A stretch of 64,000 nucleotides of DNA from Temnothorax longispinosus (Eukaryota; Arthropoda; Insecta; Hymenoptera; Formicidae): positions 4,731,724 to 4,795,723 of the forward strand of contig NC_092366.1 of the NCBI RefSeq assembly GCF_030848805.1, written 5' to 3'. The notes beneath the pieces were generated by a model. The model was not told where the DNA came from, ran no database searches, and was given only the letters and a program-made list of their open reading frames with translations. Each line of letters opens with the position of its first letter. The first letter of the stretch is position 1. Both the position numbers and the translations under genes were made by a program. Shown here piece by piece: positions 25,173 to 36,734 of the stretch.

Positions 25173-28100
25173 CTCGCTGCAGTCCCGGATACCTAATTAC
25201 ATTCGTTCCCCGATTAGCGATGAATTTTTAACGGAAATGTTTGGGTCCGATATGAGTGTATAGTAAAATATAGCAATGTAATAAGTATATAATATATTTG
25301 CAAATATTAAATATATTAAATAAGCAAACGTTAAGTACTAAGCACTGGCGAATACACATTTGCGTACTATTAAACGTCGCATCCTGCGTCTGCGAACGCA
25401 TCGCGAGTAAGTCGCATTAAAGGAACGGGTGGATTGTTACTGATAATCCTCGTTATTGTCATTAAAGTGGTCATTGTCCGACGGCCGTCGCGAAGGAAAT
25501 TCACGCTGTTAACGCGAGAGATTAGATACAATCGCGGCTTTTATCGTCGCACGAGATAACGAGGCGATCGAAAAAAAAAACCCCCCGCCGGCGGTAATCG
25601 CGCCGTAACTCCGACGTATCGTAGAAACGCCGATCGTTCCAAAAATATCAAACGTGACCGACATTCTCCGCTCCACGAGGCTTTCCGAGGCGCGAAGGCG
25701 ATCGACTATGAAACTCCCGTTTAACCCGACGCGACGTAGCGAGAGCGCCGATCGAATCCCTCGGTGCGATGTACTCGGGTTCCTCGACTCGGCGCGCGTA
25801 TAACGAATTCCGAAAATGAATTATCCTCGACGAGTAAGACGGAAAAGTGAGCTATGAGAGAATTATTAGCGCGCGAGTTTACGTCAATATTTAATTAATA
25901 ATTTAATGAAACCTACAAATCGATTTAGTTAGTTACAGTTTTAATATCGAGAATCTCTTTAGCTATAATTAATCATTTATTTGAACTCTCAACGCTTTTC
26001 AAGCGGAGACATCCTTACGGTCTCCGCGTTATCGCGTTAATTAGCGCGGTAGTAATTAATATTCTGAAATAGCGAGCTCGCGTTCGATTGTGCCGCGCCG
26101 GAGAGAGAGAGGGAGAGAGAGAGTCATTCATTCATCCTCGACTCGAAATCCTATTAACCGGAGTAACGAGAGCGGCGATACGAGTGACGGATTGACAGCG
26201 GGCGGGGTTGAACCAAGCGGGAAGACGAAACGAGGAAAGGAGGAACGTAAAGTGGGACGGCGCGGCGGCATGCGTTCGCGGAGGAATGTGCATGTGCCGT
26301 CGCGTTAGTAGTCGCGAACGTCAACGGGTGGTCTCGAATCTCCGACACTTCGAACGAGTGCCAAGCTGATTTCGGCATTGAACTTAATAAACCTCGTACA
26401 GTAGATCCCTGTATAACGTGGGTTCAAATAACGCGTAGATTCGTGTATAACACGATGAGAAAAAATTTTAATACTTATTTGTTTTTTTTTTAAGTAAAAT
26501 ATTTTACTGCTTCTTTAATATTTATTTTACATCTTTTTACAATAAATTCTCACATGTTTTATAAATAGAACGCATTCCCGTGTACGGAGGTCTACTGTAT
26601 ATTATTTTAATATTTTATTCTTCTAATATTTTAATATTTATTGGCTTCTTGAATGTCTCGATAAAATTGATATCATTTTTTAAATTAAATATTAAGTGAA
26701 ATAATTCTTGATCGGGTAAATAAGATCGTCACTCACAAATGAATGACGGGGAGTTTACGCGTTCACCCAGATATAAGTGATTGACATTCAAAGTGTTAAC
26801 TTTTAAGTACGCAGCTTTACATATATGCAAAGAGACTTTTCGACGCTCCGTATGTACTTTCCCTTATGAAGTTCGAACTGAAAACGCGTGGCTTTGCACA
26901 TCTAAGGGCCTTTTCAGTCCCTTCTGAATGGAAAGGGATTTTTTATTGAAAAAATACTTAGAATGCTACAAAAAAAATTGCGTATTCTCTTTTGGCCTCT
27001 TTCTCACTACGGTTTAATTTAGTATATATAGATGATTATTATTTTGGAGTCGTTACATTGAACATTCATTATTGCCGAATGATTTGCAACGTAAAGCTAA
27101 CAATAAATGTTAAAGTTCGCGCGTATTATAGAGTTTCTGCGGTTTTTAGCAGAAGATCTATAAACATGAAAAGTATATATCAAAGCGAAACCATTTATAT
27201 CCATTCTTTCCCATCCGTAAAGGATTCAAATTAGAATTAAATTCAATTTTTAAATATCTTTTCAGAATTCTTTAAGCAGACATATTAATTTAAATTGAAG
27301 TAGAAGACTAATAATACTGGATATCAGAGTCTACCAATTAAAAGTCAGAGATGTGCGAATTATTTATTTAAAAAATACTCAAGAGTGCCACGAAAAATTG
27401 CGCGTTTAAGTATTAATGTTTATTTCTACCAACGTAGATTAACTTTAAATCTCGATTTAACTTACTTTTTATCTTCTTCTAATTTTTCAGAATTAAACAA
27501 AAATGGTAGAAATAAGCGTAAGACGCGCGACTGATAATGAATCTCTCTCGCTCCCGACGGTCCCGTTCTCACCCGCGCCGTCGAGAATCGATGCGGGCAC
27601 TGCATCGTTTTGCAAAAGATCATTTCGTCATCAGGGGAAATCCGAGCGCGAGGAGTCTCTCGACAGGAGGCTGTCTGACTTTCCGACGGCCGTCGCTCAG
27701 CTGTCTCGGCCGACGTATATCCGGTGTCGGCCAACTTTTGCGAGCCGGATCTCGGGCCTCGGCGAATTTTAAAGAGACGCAAGAGGCGACCGCGACGTTG
27801 CGTCGGAAAACACGCAAGTAGAACAGTAGAACTGGTAAAAACCCGCTCCGTCAGGAACGTGGAGGTCAATCGTGCTGTCGCAACGAAGCAGGGGAAAAAA
27901 AAAGAGAAAGAGAGCGAGAGAAAGAGAAGCCACGAGATCGGCCTTGCGCGGGACGATGACAATCGGAAAACCCGCGTAACTATACTCATCCTCGAGTCGT
28001 TAGAACACTCCGCGAATTATTCGGAGGCGAGAGAATCCGTTGTTCTCTCGCACAAAGGATTCCGCTGTGCGACGAGGACCGCCGGCCCGGCGCGCGGCGG

Positions 28101-30039
28101 CGGGGACAGCGGCGGCACACGGTGCTAAATTCGGAGAATGAATAATATATGCTCGTGTTTACGCTGTAGTCTCTTAGCGATGACTTGTCGTTGAAGACTA
28201 ACACACAGCTTTAAGATCGGAGTGCGTCATAACATCGCTCGGCCGTCGGCGCGATAGCGATAGCGGGTACCGGGTGATACCGAGTTGGAGCAACAGATAA
28301 ATAATAGGTTCTAAAGTGCGACGCAAACGGTGAGGGGGAGGAGGGCGAGGGGGAAGAGATCAAGAGAGCCCGTGGGGAACCGGGAACCGGCGTCGCCGTT
28401 CGAGGAACGTGCTCTCGAGGAAGAGGGAGGTCGATAGGAAGACGAAACGAACGAACGGACGGACGGACGGGCAGACCCGACGTGCGTATGTGCGTGGAGG
28501 TCAGGTCTGTCCCCCTCTTCCCCCCCGCCGTTCGCGAAATTACATCGGACGTGTCATCGGACGCGCGCGGAGGCGACCGTCGCCTCTCGAGGCGCTCGAT
28601 AGAGGCTGACCTTCTCTCGTGACTCCGCGACGCCGCGCCTGCGACGTTGTCCACCTTCCTCACCGCGGCTCCGCCTGCTCTTCTTTCTCTTCTTCTTCGG
28701 TTCTTCCTCACACGATCGCGCGCTCCGCGACGCTGACGCAGCCACGACGACGACGACGACACGACGCGAGAGCGCGGCTTCTGTCACCGGCGCTCATATT
28801 TCGGAGCGAGGAGCGAGAGACGAGACGGGCTGACGTTGGTCGACGACGGGACGGGTCGTGCTCTCCACCGTCGTCCGCGGCGACGAACGCGGCTTGCGAA
28901 ACTGCCCGAAAACGCTCCGAGCGCCGACGGGGCCACCGAACTCCGGCACCGCGCTCCGCTCCGGGACGCGTCGCCCTCGACGCGCGCATGCGTCCACGTG
29001 CCTCTGTCATGAAGTGAGAAAGTAAACCGATGGGGATACGAGAATGCGTTTTCAGAGGACACGTATTACCGGAACTTTCCGAGATGGATCGAAGTTGTTT
29101 AATTATTTTTTTAGATTTCTATCGTGCTTTTTAGGGAAGACGGAGTAATTCTTATTTCGAATCTGTTTTGAAAAATTCCATAATCGTACGTGCCTGAGTT
29201 GCAGAAAGGACGGAGGGAAAAGAGCTTTTGACGCTTGATGATCAATCTGATTGGCCGCGCCATGTTGTTACTACTCTCTTGAATATAGCCACAGGCGATA
29301 ATCGGCGATTATTTAAATTGGCAACAGCGTTTACTTATGGCAAAATTTCTTAAACTGTGCAGTGTGCAGTTTGCTGTCCCTAATTTAATCTCTTCTCGCG
29401 CAAACAACAAAAATAGGGATAAGCCTGTCAATGTTGAAATATATTGCAGGAATCGCTTGACGAGTTAATCGCCGATTAACTTAAATCGGAGTTTGATTAA
29501 AAAAGTTACTTTCATAGTCTAATAAGTATAATTCTATATTTAAAATCTTAAATCAAATACGATCTCGAGATGTCACCAGTTATTTTATTCACTAGATAAG
29601 AAATCTTTTAAGATATAATTTTAATTTAGATAGACTTATATGAATATTATCGATCGCTCATATAAGGCATGATTATAAATAGGCCGAGCGAGTCGCCGGC
29701 AATACCTGAATAAAGAAAGCAAACTGAACAGAAAGAAAATCTTGAAATCGGTCTTCTGTCCTTTTCATTCTTCTCTTCAAAATCTTATCTCAAAAAGAGA
29801 GGAATTCGTGCTATTATTTTTTTATTTCCTTCCTTTTTTTTAATGAGAATCCGATGGTTCGTTCCTCATTATGACAAGATACTCGGATCCTCCCCGAGGA
29901 CTAGGTAAGTAGTGCGATACTGTCAGTCATCGTTAATATGCAGTATCGTTATCGTTATATTGTCATTGCGCAGCTTTTTTATCACATAGTTTTATCACAT
30001 ATACCTGGGCAACTGTCGTTATGAGCACATGAGGAGTTA
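25173..30039. other. Intergenic region between MVB12 and GGPPS (divergent promoters)
   Basis: MVB12 and GGPPS are transcribed away from each other across this stretch, so it should hold both promoters. It contains CpG-dense blocks at about 25,560-25,780, 26,090-26,300 and 27,500-29,010, and AT-rich DNA between them. One pogo/Tigger-like MITE lies at 26,399-26,597. Open frames in the CpG-dense blocks overlap on both strands and match nothing I know. Confidence 0.5.
26399..26597. mobile_element. pogo/Tigger-like MITE with TA target-site duplication
   Basis: The left end CAGTAGATCCCTGTATAACG and the right end (complement CAGTAGACCTCCGTACACGG) are imperfect terminal inverted repeats. A TA dinucleotide flanks each side (26,397-26,398 and 26,598-26,599). 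The CAGTAGA...CTGTATAAC type of end with TA duplication is typical of the Tc1/mariner-pogo group. It is 199 bp long with no open frame. Confidence 0.8.
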
Positions 30040-30266
30040 AGGCCCCCGCACAATCAAAAATATAAGGAACAAAAGGAACAGGTATTAGCGATGAGGAATA
30101 AGAAAATCAGGAATAAAGCGTATACTGTGTGGCTTCCGATAGGTTAAAAATCTCTTGACTGTATGTTTTTCATCGTGCGTCCAGCTTTATTCCTGATTCT
30201 TTAGTCCTAATCGCTATAATATCTGCTCCATGTTCGATCCTTATATTTTTCATTGTGCAGGGGCCT
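30040..30266. mobile_element. MITE with ~80-bp inverted repeats and TTA target-site duplication, upstream of GGPPS
   Basis: The ends AGGCCCCCGCACAATC (30,040) and its near complement finishing GGGGCCT (30,266) are the outermost part of imperfect inverted repeats about 80 bp long. TTA lies directly outside both ends (30,037-30,039 and 30,267-30,269), as in PIF/Harbinger-type MITEs. It is 227 bp long, non-coding, and about 290 bp upstream of the GGPPS start codon, so it may lie in or near the promoter. Confidence 0.8.
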
Positions 30267-30552
30267 TTACAGAATCCCGTTTCTGACAGATGTCTGCTGG
30301 CGCTCGCTTTTACCGCGCATGTGCGAATATCAGTTGCGTCACCTGCGTCACTTGCTCCTTGAACTGAGTTCCCTGTCTCTAGCTCACTCTAGCTCCAGAC
30401 GTCGTACGAACGTGTACGAACGTCACGCTTGACATTTATGCCCGGCTGTCAATCGTCGTCGCGAATTTGTTTTCCGCATTTTTGACTGATCGAAGCAGTT
30501 ATCTCATTCACGCCTGGTACTCCGGAAGAGAGACATCACCGCTCGTTGCGAT
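30267..30552 (+). promoter_or_regulatory. GGPPS 5' flank, apparently TATA-less
   Basis: This is the stretch immediately upstream of the canonical GGPPS start codon. It is mixed in composition and CpG-containing, and I see no TATA box within 150 bases of the ATG. The last 70 bases (GCAGTTATCTC ... GAAGAGAGACATCAC) align with the presumed 5' UTR of GGPPS-L1 (TAGTTATTCTG ... GAAGAGATATCAC). This supports common descent and places the transcript start somewhat upstream. Confidence 0.5.
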
Positions 30553-33500
30553 ATGACGGACGCCAATAAGACCATCCCCTTTTATTACTCCATGAGCGGC
30601 AATGGACAGGAAGATGAGGTTAGTTTCCGTGCCGATCTATATAGTTATAGTCTATACATTTCTTATATATAAATTTTTTTAATTTTATCAGAGAGCGAAA
30701 ATGTGCGCGCTTAAGCGCGCGCTATTTATTTTTCACGTACATACGTATTTTATTTTATGTACTCTCTGAACTCTCGATACGCACAGTTCCTGGGATTTCG
30801 AAAAATTATTAGAAATTTGAAAAATTCTTGAAATATTAAGTGGCAGTCTCTTTGCATGTTAATACCCTTCTGATATTTTGTCGATTTTAAATATTGAATT
30901 TAGATGACATTTAGAGGTGGGACTTATTGTTGCAGAAACTGTTGGAACCGATCAGATACATTCTTCAGGTACCTGGAAAACAGATAAGAGCGAAATTAGC
31001 AAAGGCCTTCAATTACTGGCTAAAAATATCGGACGACAGAGTCCAAGCGATCGACGATATAGTAAATATGCTTCACAATTCGAGCATTCTGTAAGTTTGC
31101 CTTTTATGGCTTTTACATACAAAATAGGCTGCTTATGCATAGCATATAAGACTGCTAAATCAATGAGCATCTATCATATAAAGTCACCATATAAATTTAC
31201 ATAAGATGCTCATTGATCTAACGGTCTTACGCCATTTATATGCAGATATGCCTTTTTGCGTGTGATAATTTATTGCTTCAGCATAATATTTTGCTTTACA
31301 TACCTTTTTTTCACACGATTATCCGTAATACTAAATCTTGTCTTTTGTAATAATTATGACACCCCTTGAAAAAGACTTTAATATAGACAGGAATTCTGTA
31401 CATTTTTTTAAATATATCGATATATGGAAGTTTGTTACATGTGATTGTATTTACAATTTAACTCACATTACTCTTCTTTCCTTCTAGTTGATATTCTAAT
31501 TTTTTTTCCGTATTACCTTTATTTATACAATTTATAAACATATATTTATATTAACGTGTTTGCATCACAAGTGTATTATTTTTATTTTAATTTATTTAAA
31601 ATATAATGTATATGTTAAAAATCTTGAAAAGTGTATAACTCTTTAAAGTATAAAGTATAATCTGAATTTATATAAATTTATCTCTTTCTCAAGACAATTA
31701 AATAAAGTACAAATACAGATATTTCAAAGTATAGTCCGTAATTATATTAATTTAGAATTCTTAATATAAATTCCAATATTTTTGTAAGAACTAATTATGA
31801 ATTTTTTTCCTTTTGCAGGATTGACGATATTCAAGATAATTCCATTTTGCGAAGAGGCATTCCTGTTGCACATTCAGTTTATGGAATTGCTAGTTCATTA
31901 AGTGCTGCAAATTATGTGTTATTTATTGCGTTGGAAAGAGTCATTAATTTACAACATCCAGGGGTATGTTACATTAGCCACACTTTTTTATAAGAAAAAA
32001 GACGGTTGGCATTTGACTTATTATGATTCTAATGATTACATGTAATAAATCAAAATTAAAAATAAACATTTCTCATAGACTTTTAGTGGACATTAACATA
32101 TTCCAAGAACATAAACAACTTTGCAAATAGCATTATAGACGTCATTTCAGATGTGTAACTTAATACACATTATATATATATATTATATATATCTATATAT
32201 ATAATATTATATTAATACAATTAGAAATTAAATTAGAAATTAAACATTGATAAAATTAGAAATTAAAATATGTAATAGTATGTTATTATTATCAGGCAAC
32301 GACAGTGTATATGGAACAACTACTGGAGCTTCACAGAGGTCAAGGAATGGATATTTTTTGGAGGGATAATTTCATCTGTCCAAGTGAGGAAGATTACAAA
32401 ACCATGACAATAAGAAGTACGTGCTAATACTTGTACAAACATTTCTTATATGTAGAAGTCATTATTATAATAAAAATTTGAAATTAATTAATTTCGCAGA
32501 GACCGGAGGACTCTTCAACTTGGCTGTAAGATTGATGAAACTGTTCTCAACTTGTGAAGAAGACTTTTCATCATTAATAGCTACCTTAGGATTGTACTTT
32601 CAAATACGTGATGATTATTGTAACTTGTGCCTCGGTGAGGTAAGCGATAATATTTAATTTAATAAATCAAATAAGGAATAGTGAGAGTGGCAATCGGAGC
32701 CACTGCCAAGGGAACGGGCTTGGAAAAATTAGCGGGGAAAGAAGACCCTGTAGAGCTTGACTCTAGTCTGGCACTGTAAGGAGACATGAGAGGTGTAGCA
32801 TAAGTGGGAGATGGCAACATCGCCGGTGAAATACCACTTTCATCGTTTCCTTACTTACTCGGTTAGGCGGAGCGCGTGCCCCGAGGGCTTCGTGCCCCGG
32901 CGGTCACGGTGTTCTAGAGCCAAGCGTTTTAGAGTGGTTGCGCAATCAGTTTGATTGCGCAATAATTACCGCTCGTGGCTCCGATTGCCTCTCTCACTAT
33001 TCCTTATTTGATTTATTCAGGAGAGCCTATACTTAGTTTATTATTAATTTAATAAACTTTTGAAGTAACTAAATTTATTTTTGTCGTAGTACACTGAAAA
33101 TAAAAGTTATTGTGAAGATTTGACCGAGGGGAAATTCAGCTTTCCGATTATTCATGCGCTTACGAGCAATCCTGACGATAGACAAATCATAAGTATCCTT
33201 TTTACCAAATGTTATTTTCACTTAGTAAAAAATGTTTTACAATTAACATAATTTTTTAATTAATTGCTCCATATACTTCGAAAGCTTTTGTTATAATTTA
33301 TTAAGTTTATATATTTCTTTAATAATGCTTGATAAAGATATTTTACGACAACGGACAAAGGATATCGAAGTGAAACGTCATTGCATTAAATTATTGGAGA
33401 GATTCGGTTCTTTTAAATACACAAGAAACGTGCTTGAGGAACTGGATTCGACCGCGAGGGCTGAAATTGAACGTTTAGGTGGTAACCCGCTTTTAGTGAA

Positions 33501-33570
33501 GATTCTGGACGAGCTTAAGAATTGGGATACTAAAGAAGCGCCTAAGGATCTTTTAACTGGAACGTTTTAA
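30553..33570 (+). CDS. GGPPS: Geranylgeranyl diphosphate synthase, canonical (320 aa, 7 exons)
   Basis: Exons 30,553-30,618, 30,936-31,090, 31,819-31,963, 32,296-32,416, 32,500-32,639, 33,090-33,192 and 33,338-33,570 join to exactly 321 codons. It condenses isopentenyl diphosphate (IPP) with farnesyl diphosphate to give geranylgeranyl diphosphate, the donor for protein prenylation. All expected residues are present: PGKQIR (IPP site, K37 and R40), H69, the first Asp-rich motif DDIQD (76-80) followed by LRRG (R85, R86), LHRGQGMDIFW (134-144), KTGG (163-166), the second Asp-rich motif QIRDDYCNL (D200, D201) and LTEGKFSFP (K224). The length matches animal GGPPS (about 300-320). Intron 5 carries an inserted element with a 28S rRNA piece. 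This is the likely parent of the downstream paralogues and the copy expected to do the housekeeping job. Confidence 0.97.
32661..33017. mobile_element. Terminal-inverted-repeat element carrying a 28S rRNA fragment, in GGPPS intron 5
   Basis: Inverted repeats of 43 bp (32,661-32,703 and 32,975-33,017, one mismatch) enclose a 28S-derived core. The repeats read inward as AATAAATCAAATAAGGAATA ... ATCGGAGCCAC. A 13-bp direct repeat TTAATTTAATAAA lies at 32,654-32,666 and 33,044-33,056 and may be a target-site duplication, though the local DNA is AT-rich. A small perfect hairpin (TTGCGCAATCA with loop GTT) sits at 32,938-32,962. No open frame is present, so it is non-autonomous. Confidence 0.8.
32704..32935 (+). 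pseudogene. 28S rRNA fragment (about 230 nt) inside the intronic element
   Basis: The core reads GCCAAGGGAACGGGCTTGG, AGCGGGGAAAGAAGACCCTG, GAGCTTGACTCTAGTCTGGC, GAGGTGTAGCATAAGTGGGA, TTACTCGGTTAGGCGGAGCG and GTTCTAGAGCCAAGCG in order. This is the arthropod 28S sequence just downstream of the R1/R2 insertion region. Several substitutions and small deletions separate it from a functional rRNA. It lies in the same orientation as GGPPS transcription and would be removed with the intron. Confidence 0.93.
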
Positions 33571-34560
33571 ATATACGATTGTTTAGGTTTTATTTAAAAA
33601 AAAAAAAAAAACAGCGAAAGCGTAATATCAAATGTATACATGCTTTTTTTATAATATATTATACAAGATAGTATTATATTAATGATACAAGCAGCCAAGG
33701 AATGATCATATAAAAAAGGTAATAGAAAAATGTATCAAAAATATGTAATAAAATTTTGTTACGAGATTTTCTTGAAAAAAGAATTGTAAAATTTTATTGT
33801 ACTCTGGATTTATACCGATATTCCCGCAATGAGTTGTTAAATCGAGTGCCCCGAAAAGCCAATCGGCCTTTTTAGAAAGCATTACTATAACTTTACGACA
33901 CTTTACGTTATAGCTACAAGAGTGTAAGTAAATTTTCTGATAATTAACGAAATATTTAATTTCATACCGGCATACGAACGTTCCGTAAAAGCGCTGACAT
34001 TTACATTTTGTCGATAATAAGCATTGGTATCTTTTGTATAAGCATAATTTGTACAATAGAATGGCGTTTAGAAAACCAAAAGACCAAAAAAGTTTCTCAA
34101 GAATTTTCGTAGTTGATCAATGTCTGTCGGCCTCGCATGATTTGAAATTTGACTAAAACTATTGAAATTTTTACTATATATGTTTAACTTCTACTATTCA
34201 ACTTCTACTATTAATGTAAATTGTATTACTTGTTATTATCTTTCATTGCGCGAAGAAATGTACACAACAGAAATTGTACATCTTCATAAAATTAAGGTTT
34301 TTCACAAAAGATGAAATTTTATTGAAACTATATTTAACATGATTTCATCTTGGAATTTGGTTTTTCATGTGCATTCGTTTCTTGGAATCTGATCGTTTTT
34401 AAAGAATTGATTTTGTTTGAAGGTCAATTAAAATTTTAGGATAATTAAATCTGCTATTGTTGACTTCCTCCACATAGACTAACAGGTTTTTCACGTAATT
34501 GTTGGATCTAGTTTTTTACCGTCTGCACTCTCTCTCTACACTGGTTGTGCATCGTCGCTC
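33571..34560 (+). other. GGPPS 3' flank, partly shared with the L1 3' flank
   Basis: An A-rich tract follows the stop codon. The block at about 34,135-34,335 (for example AACTTCTACTATTCAACTTC and AGAAATTGTACATCTTC) recurs at about 47,570-47,745 downstream of GGPPS-L1. The original duplication therefore carried the whole gene with at least 600 bp of 3' flank. No coding exon was seen. Confidence 0.6.
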
Positions 34561-34690
34561 TCATAAACAAAATATAAGCCCATAGACTTGTATAAATTAG
34601 TTATTCTGTTCTTACATTAGAAAAGAGACATTACTGTTTAGTGCAACATGGCGATCATAAGTAAAGTTATATTTTTTTGTAAAGGTATTA
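34561..34690 (+). pseudogene. GGPPS-like pseudogene, promoter and start of exon 1
   Basis: A TATA-like box (TATAAG at 34,573-34,578), the CCATAGACTTG and TAGTTATTCTG blocks and GTGCAACATG match the L1 and L2 upstream regions. The start codon is at 34,648. Similarity to L1 exon 1 stops after AAGTAAAGTTA, where unrelated sequence and then a composite element begin. Exon 1 resumes about 2 kb later near 36,741. Confidence 0.8.
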
Positions 34691-34883
34691 TATGCTCGAC
34701 CCAACTGGCCAAATTTTATTGATCATAAAACACTACGTTTTGACCGCAGATTTCGGTCCTTTTCAAGCGTATAGAAACAACTCATTAGTGGGTCTATTCT
34801 GTAAAGGCCGAAGCACAGATTTTTGTACAACACAAGAGGTGCTTTGGCTTTAATTCTTAATAGTTTCATTGTCGTTATATTTT

Positions 34884-35305
34884 CCCACGCTCTGACCAAT
34901 AACAGCGTGATTAAGAGGAAGGCAATGGACGCGTTCAGCAGACACAACTGTTGAGTTCGTCTTATCAACACTCTGCGTCGATTGGTTGGTTCTAAAAGTA
35001 AGAGCCAATCATGTTCGACCGCTACTGAGCGGCTTGGTTTGCTGAACGCGACCAATGTGGGGAGCAACATCCACGCGGCGCGGCGCGCTCGGAATACCTA
35101 CTGCCACCTCCTTGCTCATCATGCTTTGCTGATACATCAGGAGTAAATTTCCGTGGTTTCGCACCGCAAAATTTACTCCTGATGTATCAGCAAAGCATGA
35201 TGAGCGAGGAGGTGGCAGTAGGTATTCCGAGTGCGCCGCGTCGCGCGGGTGTTGTCACCCCACATTGCCTCCTCGTAATCACGCTGTTATTGGTCAAAGC
35301 GTGGG
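34884..35305. mobile_element. Foldback element with long arms
   Basis: The outer arms CCCACGCTCTGACCAATAAC (34,884) and TTATTGGTCAAAGCGTGGG (ending 35,305) and the inner arms around 35,075-35,148 and 35,168-35,246 (TCCTGATGTATCAGCAAAGC and complement) pair over most of the length. The left arm is interrupted by the nested MITE at 34,928-35,052. Confidence 0.8.
34928..35052. mobile_element. Nested 125-bp MITE with 5-bp CAATG duplication
   Basis: The ends GACGCGTTCAGCA and TGCTGAACGCGAC are inverted. CAATG flanks both sides (34,923-34,927 and 35,053-35,057). The uninterrupted right arm of the host foldback has a single CAATG at the matching place, which confirms the insertion. Confidence 0.75.
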
Positions 35306-35689
35306 AGCCTACTGCCCCTCCTATGCATACCTGCCAGCGCTCTGATTGGCCGTAGGCTGGGCATCCTCGTCGCGTGCCCGGCGCGCCGTTCCAATGGCGA
35401 TGGGTAATAGTAGGGGTTGGCGTGCCGCTGCTCGAATACCTCTACTAAAACCTCCTCGCTCAACATGCTTCCCGCGTAACAGGAGCTATTTCTGAGGAAT
35501 AATTCTCGCTTTCCTCATATAACCTAGAATTCTTTTCATAATTTTTATGATCTTCCAAACGTCTTAACGAATGCATAATACATTCTTCGCTATTACTTAT
35601 TAATAATTTAATATTAAATTAATATGTGTTTATTAAATTAGTAATGTAATTATATTAATTGCTTTTTTTAAATGATATATGTATGAATA

Positions 35690-36265
35690 AACTGCGAATG
35701 CATCGCAGTGCTCGTGCTTGTCGCCGCGGAAAAGTAAATGCTCTAAAATGCGACAAACGACACGGATATATCTCGAGAAATACGTTTATTTTAACATTGT
35801 AACGTATTCTTTAATGCGAGGCATGCTCTCTCGAACAATATATAGACACTAAAAAGTTTTTAAATGCTGCTGCATTACTGTTATAGACAACGAGAAAAAG
35901 GTATAGCCGCGAATGCCGACGGGCGGCGTTGGACGACAAATTCGGAGCTTCGAAATACGATAACTAAATGAATCGCGAAAAATACGTTTATTTTAATATT
36001 GTTATGTATTCTTTAATGCGAGGCATGCTCTCTCGAATGTGATTAGACGATAAATAATTATAAAATGCTGCTGCATAATGCTAGCCAACGAGAAAAAGGT
36101 AGGTAGCGGCGAATGCCGACGGGCAGCGTTGGACGACAAAGTCGGAGCTACGACATACGATACCTAAATGAATCGCGAGAAATACGTTTGTTTTAATATT
36201 GTTATGTATTCTTTAATGCGAGGCATGCTCTCTCGAATGTGATTAGACGATAATAATTATTAAAT
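35690..36265. repeat. Satellite-like tandem repeat, ~200-bp monomer, nearly three copies
   Basis: Each monomer contains TACGTTTRTTTTAAYATTGT, then TTCTTTAATGCGAGGCATGC and, in the first two copies, AACGAGAAAAAGGTA. The anchor TACGTTT occurs at 35,781, 35,983 and 36,183, giving periods of 202 and 200 bp. Confidence 0.85.
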
Positions 36266-36734
36266 TAATTTGGTGCCAACTTCAAAAATAGAAAAAAATT
36301 CTTAAAGGTATTATTAATTTAGTGCCAACTTCAAATCATTGGAAATCATTTAAGCACGCAACAATAAGTATAAATCCATGAATAAATATATAAATCAGAA
36401 GCTTACATATTTGTGCGTTAAAATCACAGAGGTAAAATACATATGTTAAACGGCATTTTCGTTAGTCGTTTATGTCGAAGTATACATGTCAGAGCCGTGC
36501 GGTGGTAAAATTTAAACTGACAAAACGGAAAAGTAATAAAAACAAACCAGCAGTGTCGTCAATAATGTTTATTGCTTGTTCGGCTATTTGTGAGTTGTTT
36601 CTATATACGCTTGAAAAGGACCGAAATCTGCGGTCGAAACGTAGCGTTTTGTGATCAATAAAATTTGGCCAGTTGTGTCGAGCCTTTGCTAATTGTTAAT
36701 TATTCACTGGCGATTCAAGTTCTCTGTTTTCGTT

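Larger units (their letters stand above)
34694..36683. mobile_element. Composite insertion with ~90-bp inverted ends, splitting the pseudogene's exon 1
   Basis: The left end 34,694-34,784 and right end 36,591-36,683 are inverted copies (outermost GCTCGAC ... AACTGGCC). Both contain the Penelope-type 3' module TTGAAAAGGACC ... GGTCGAAACGT. Between them are a truncated copy of the MITE seen at 42,900, a large foldback (34,884-35,305) with another MITE nested in it, and a 200-bp tandem satellite. Inverted duplicate ends are known in Penelope-like insertions; that assignment is an inference. Confidence 0.7.

Noticed and set aside
28211..29017. Overlapping open frames of 100-180 codons on both strands
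   Set aside because: Very GC-rich region with Arg/Ser-rich translations on both strands; more likely a promoter-type CpG block between divergent genes.
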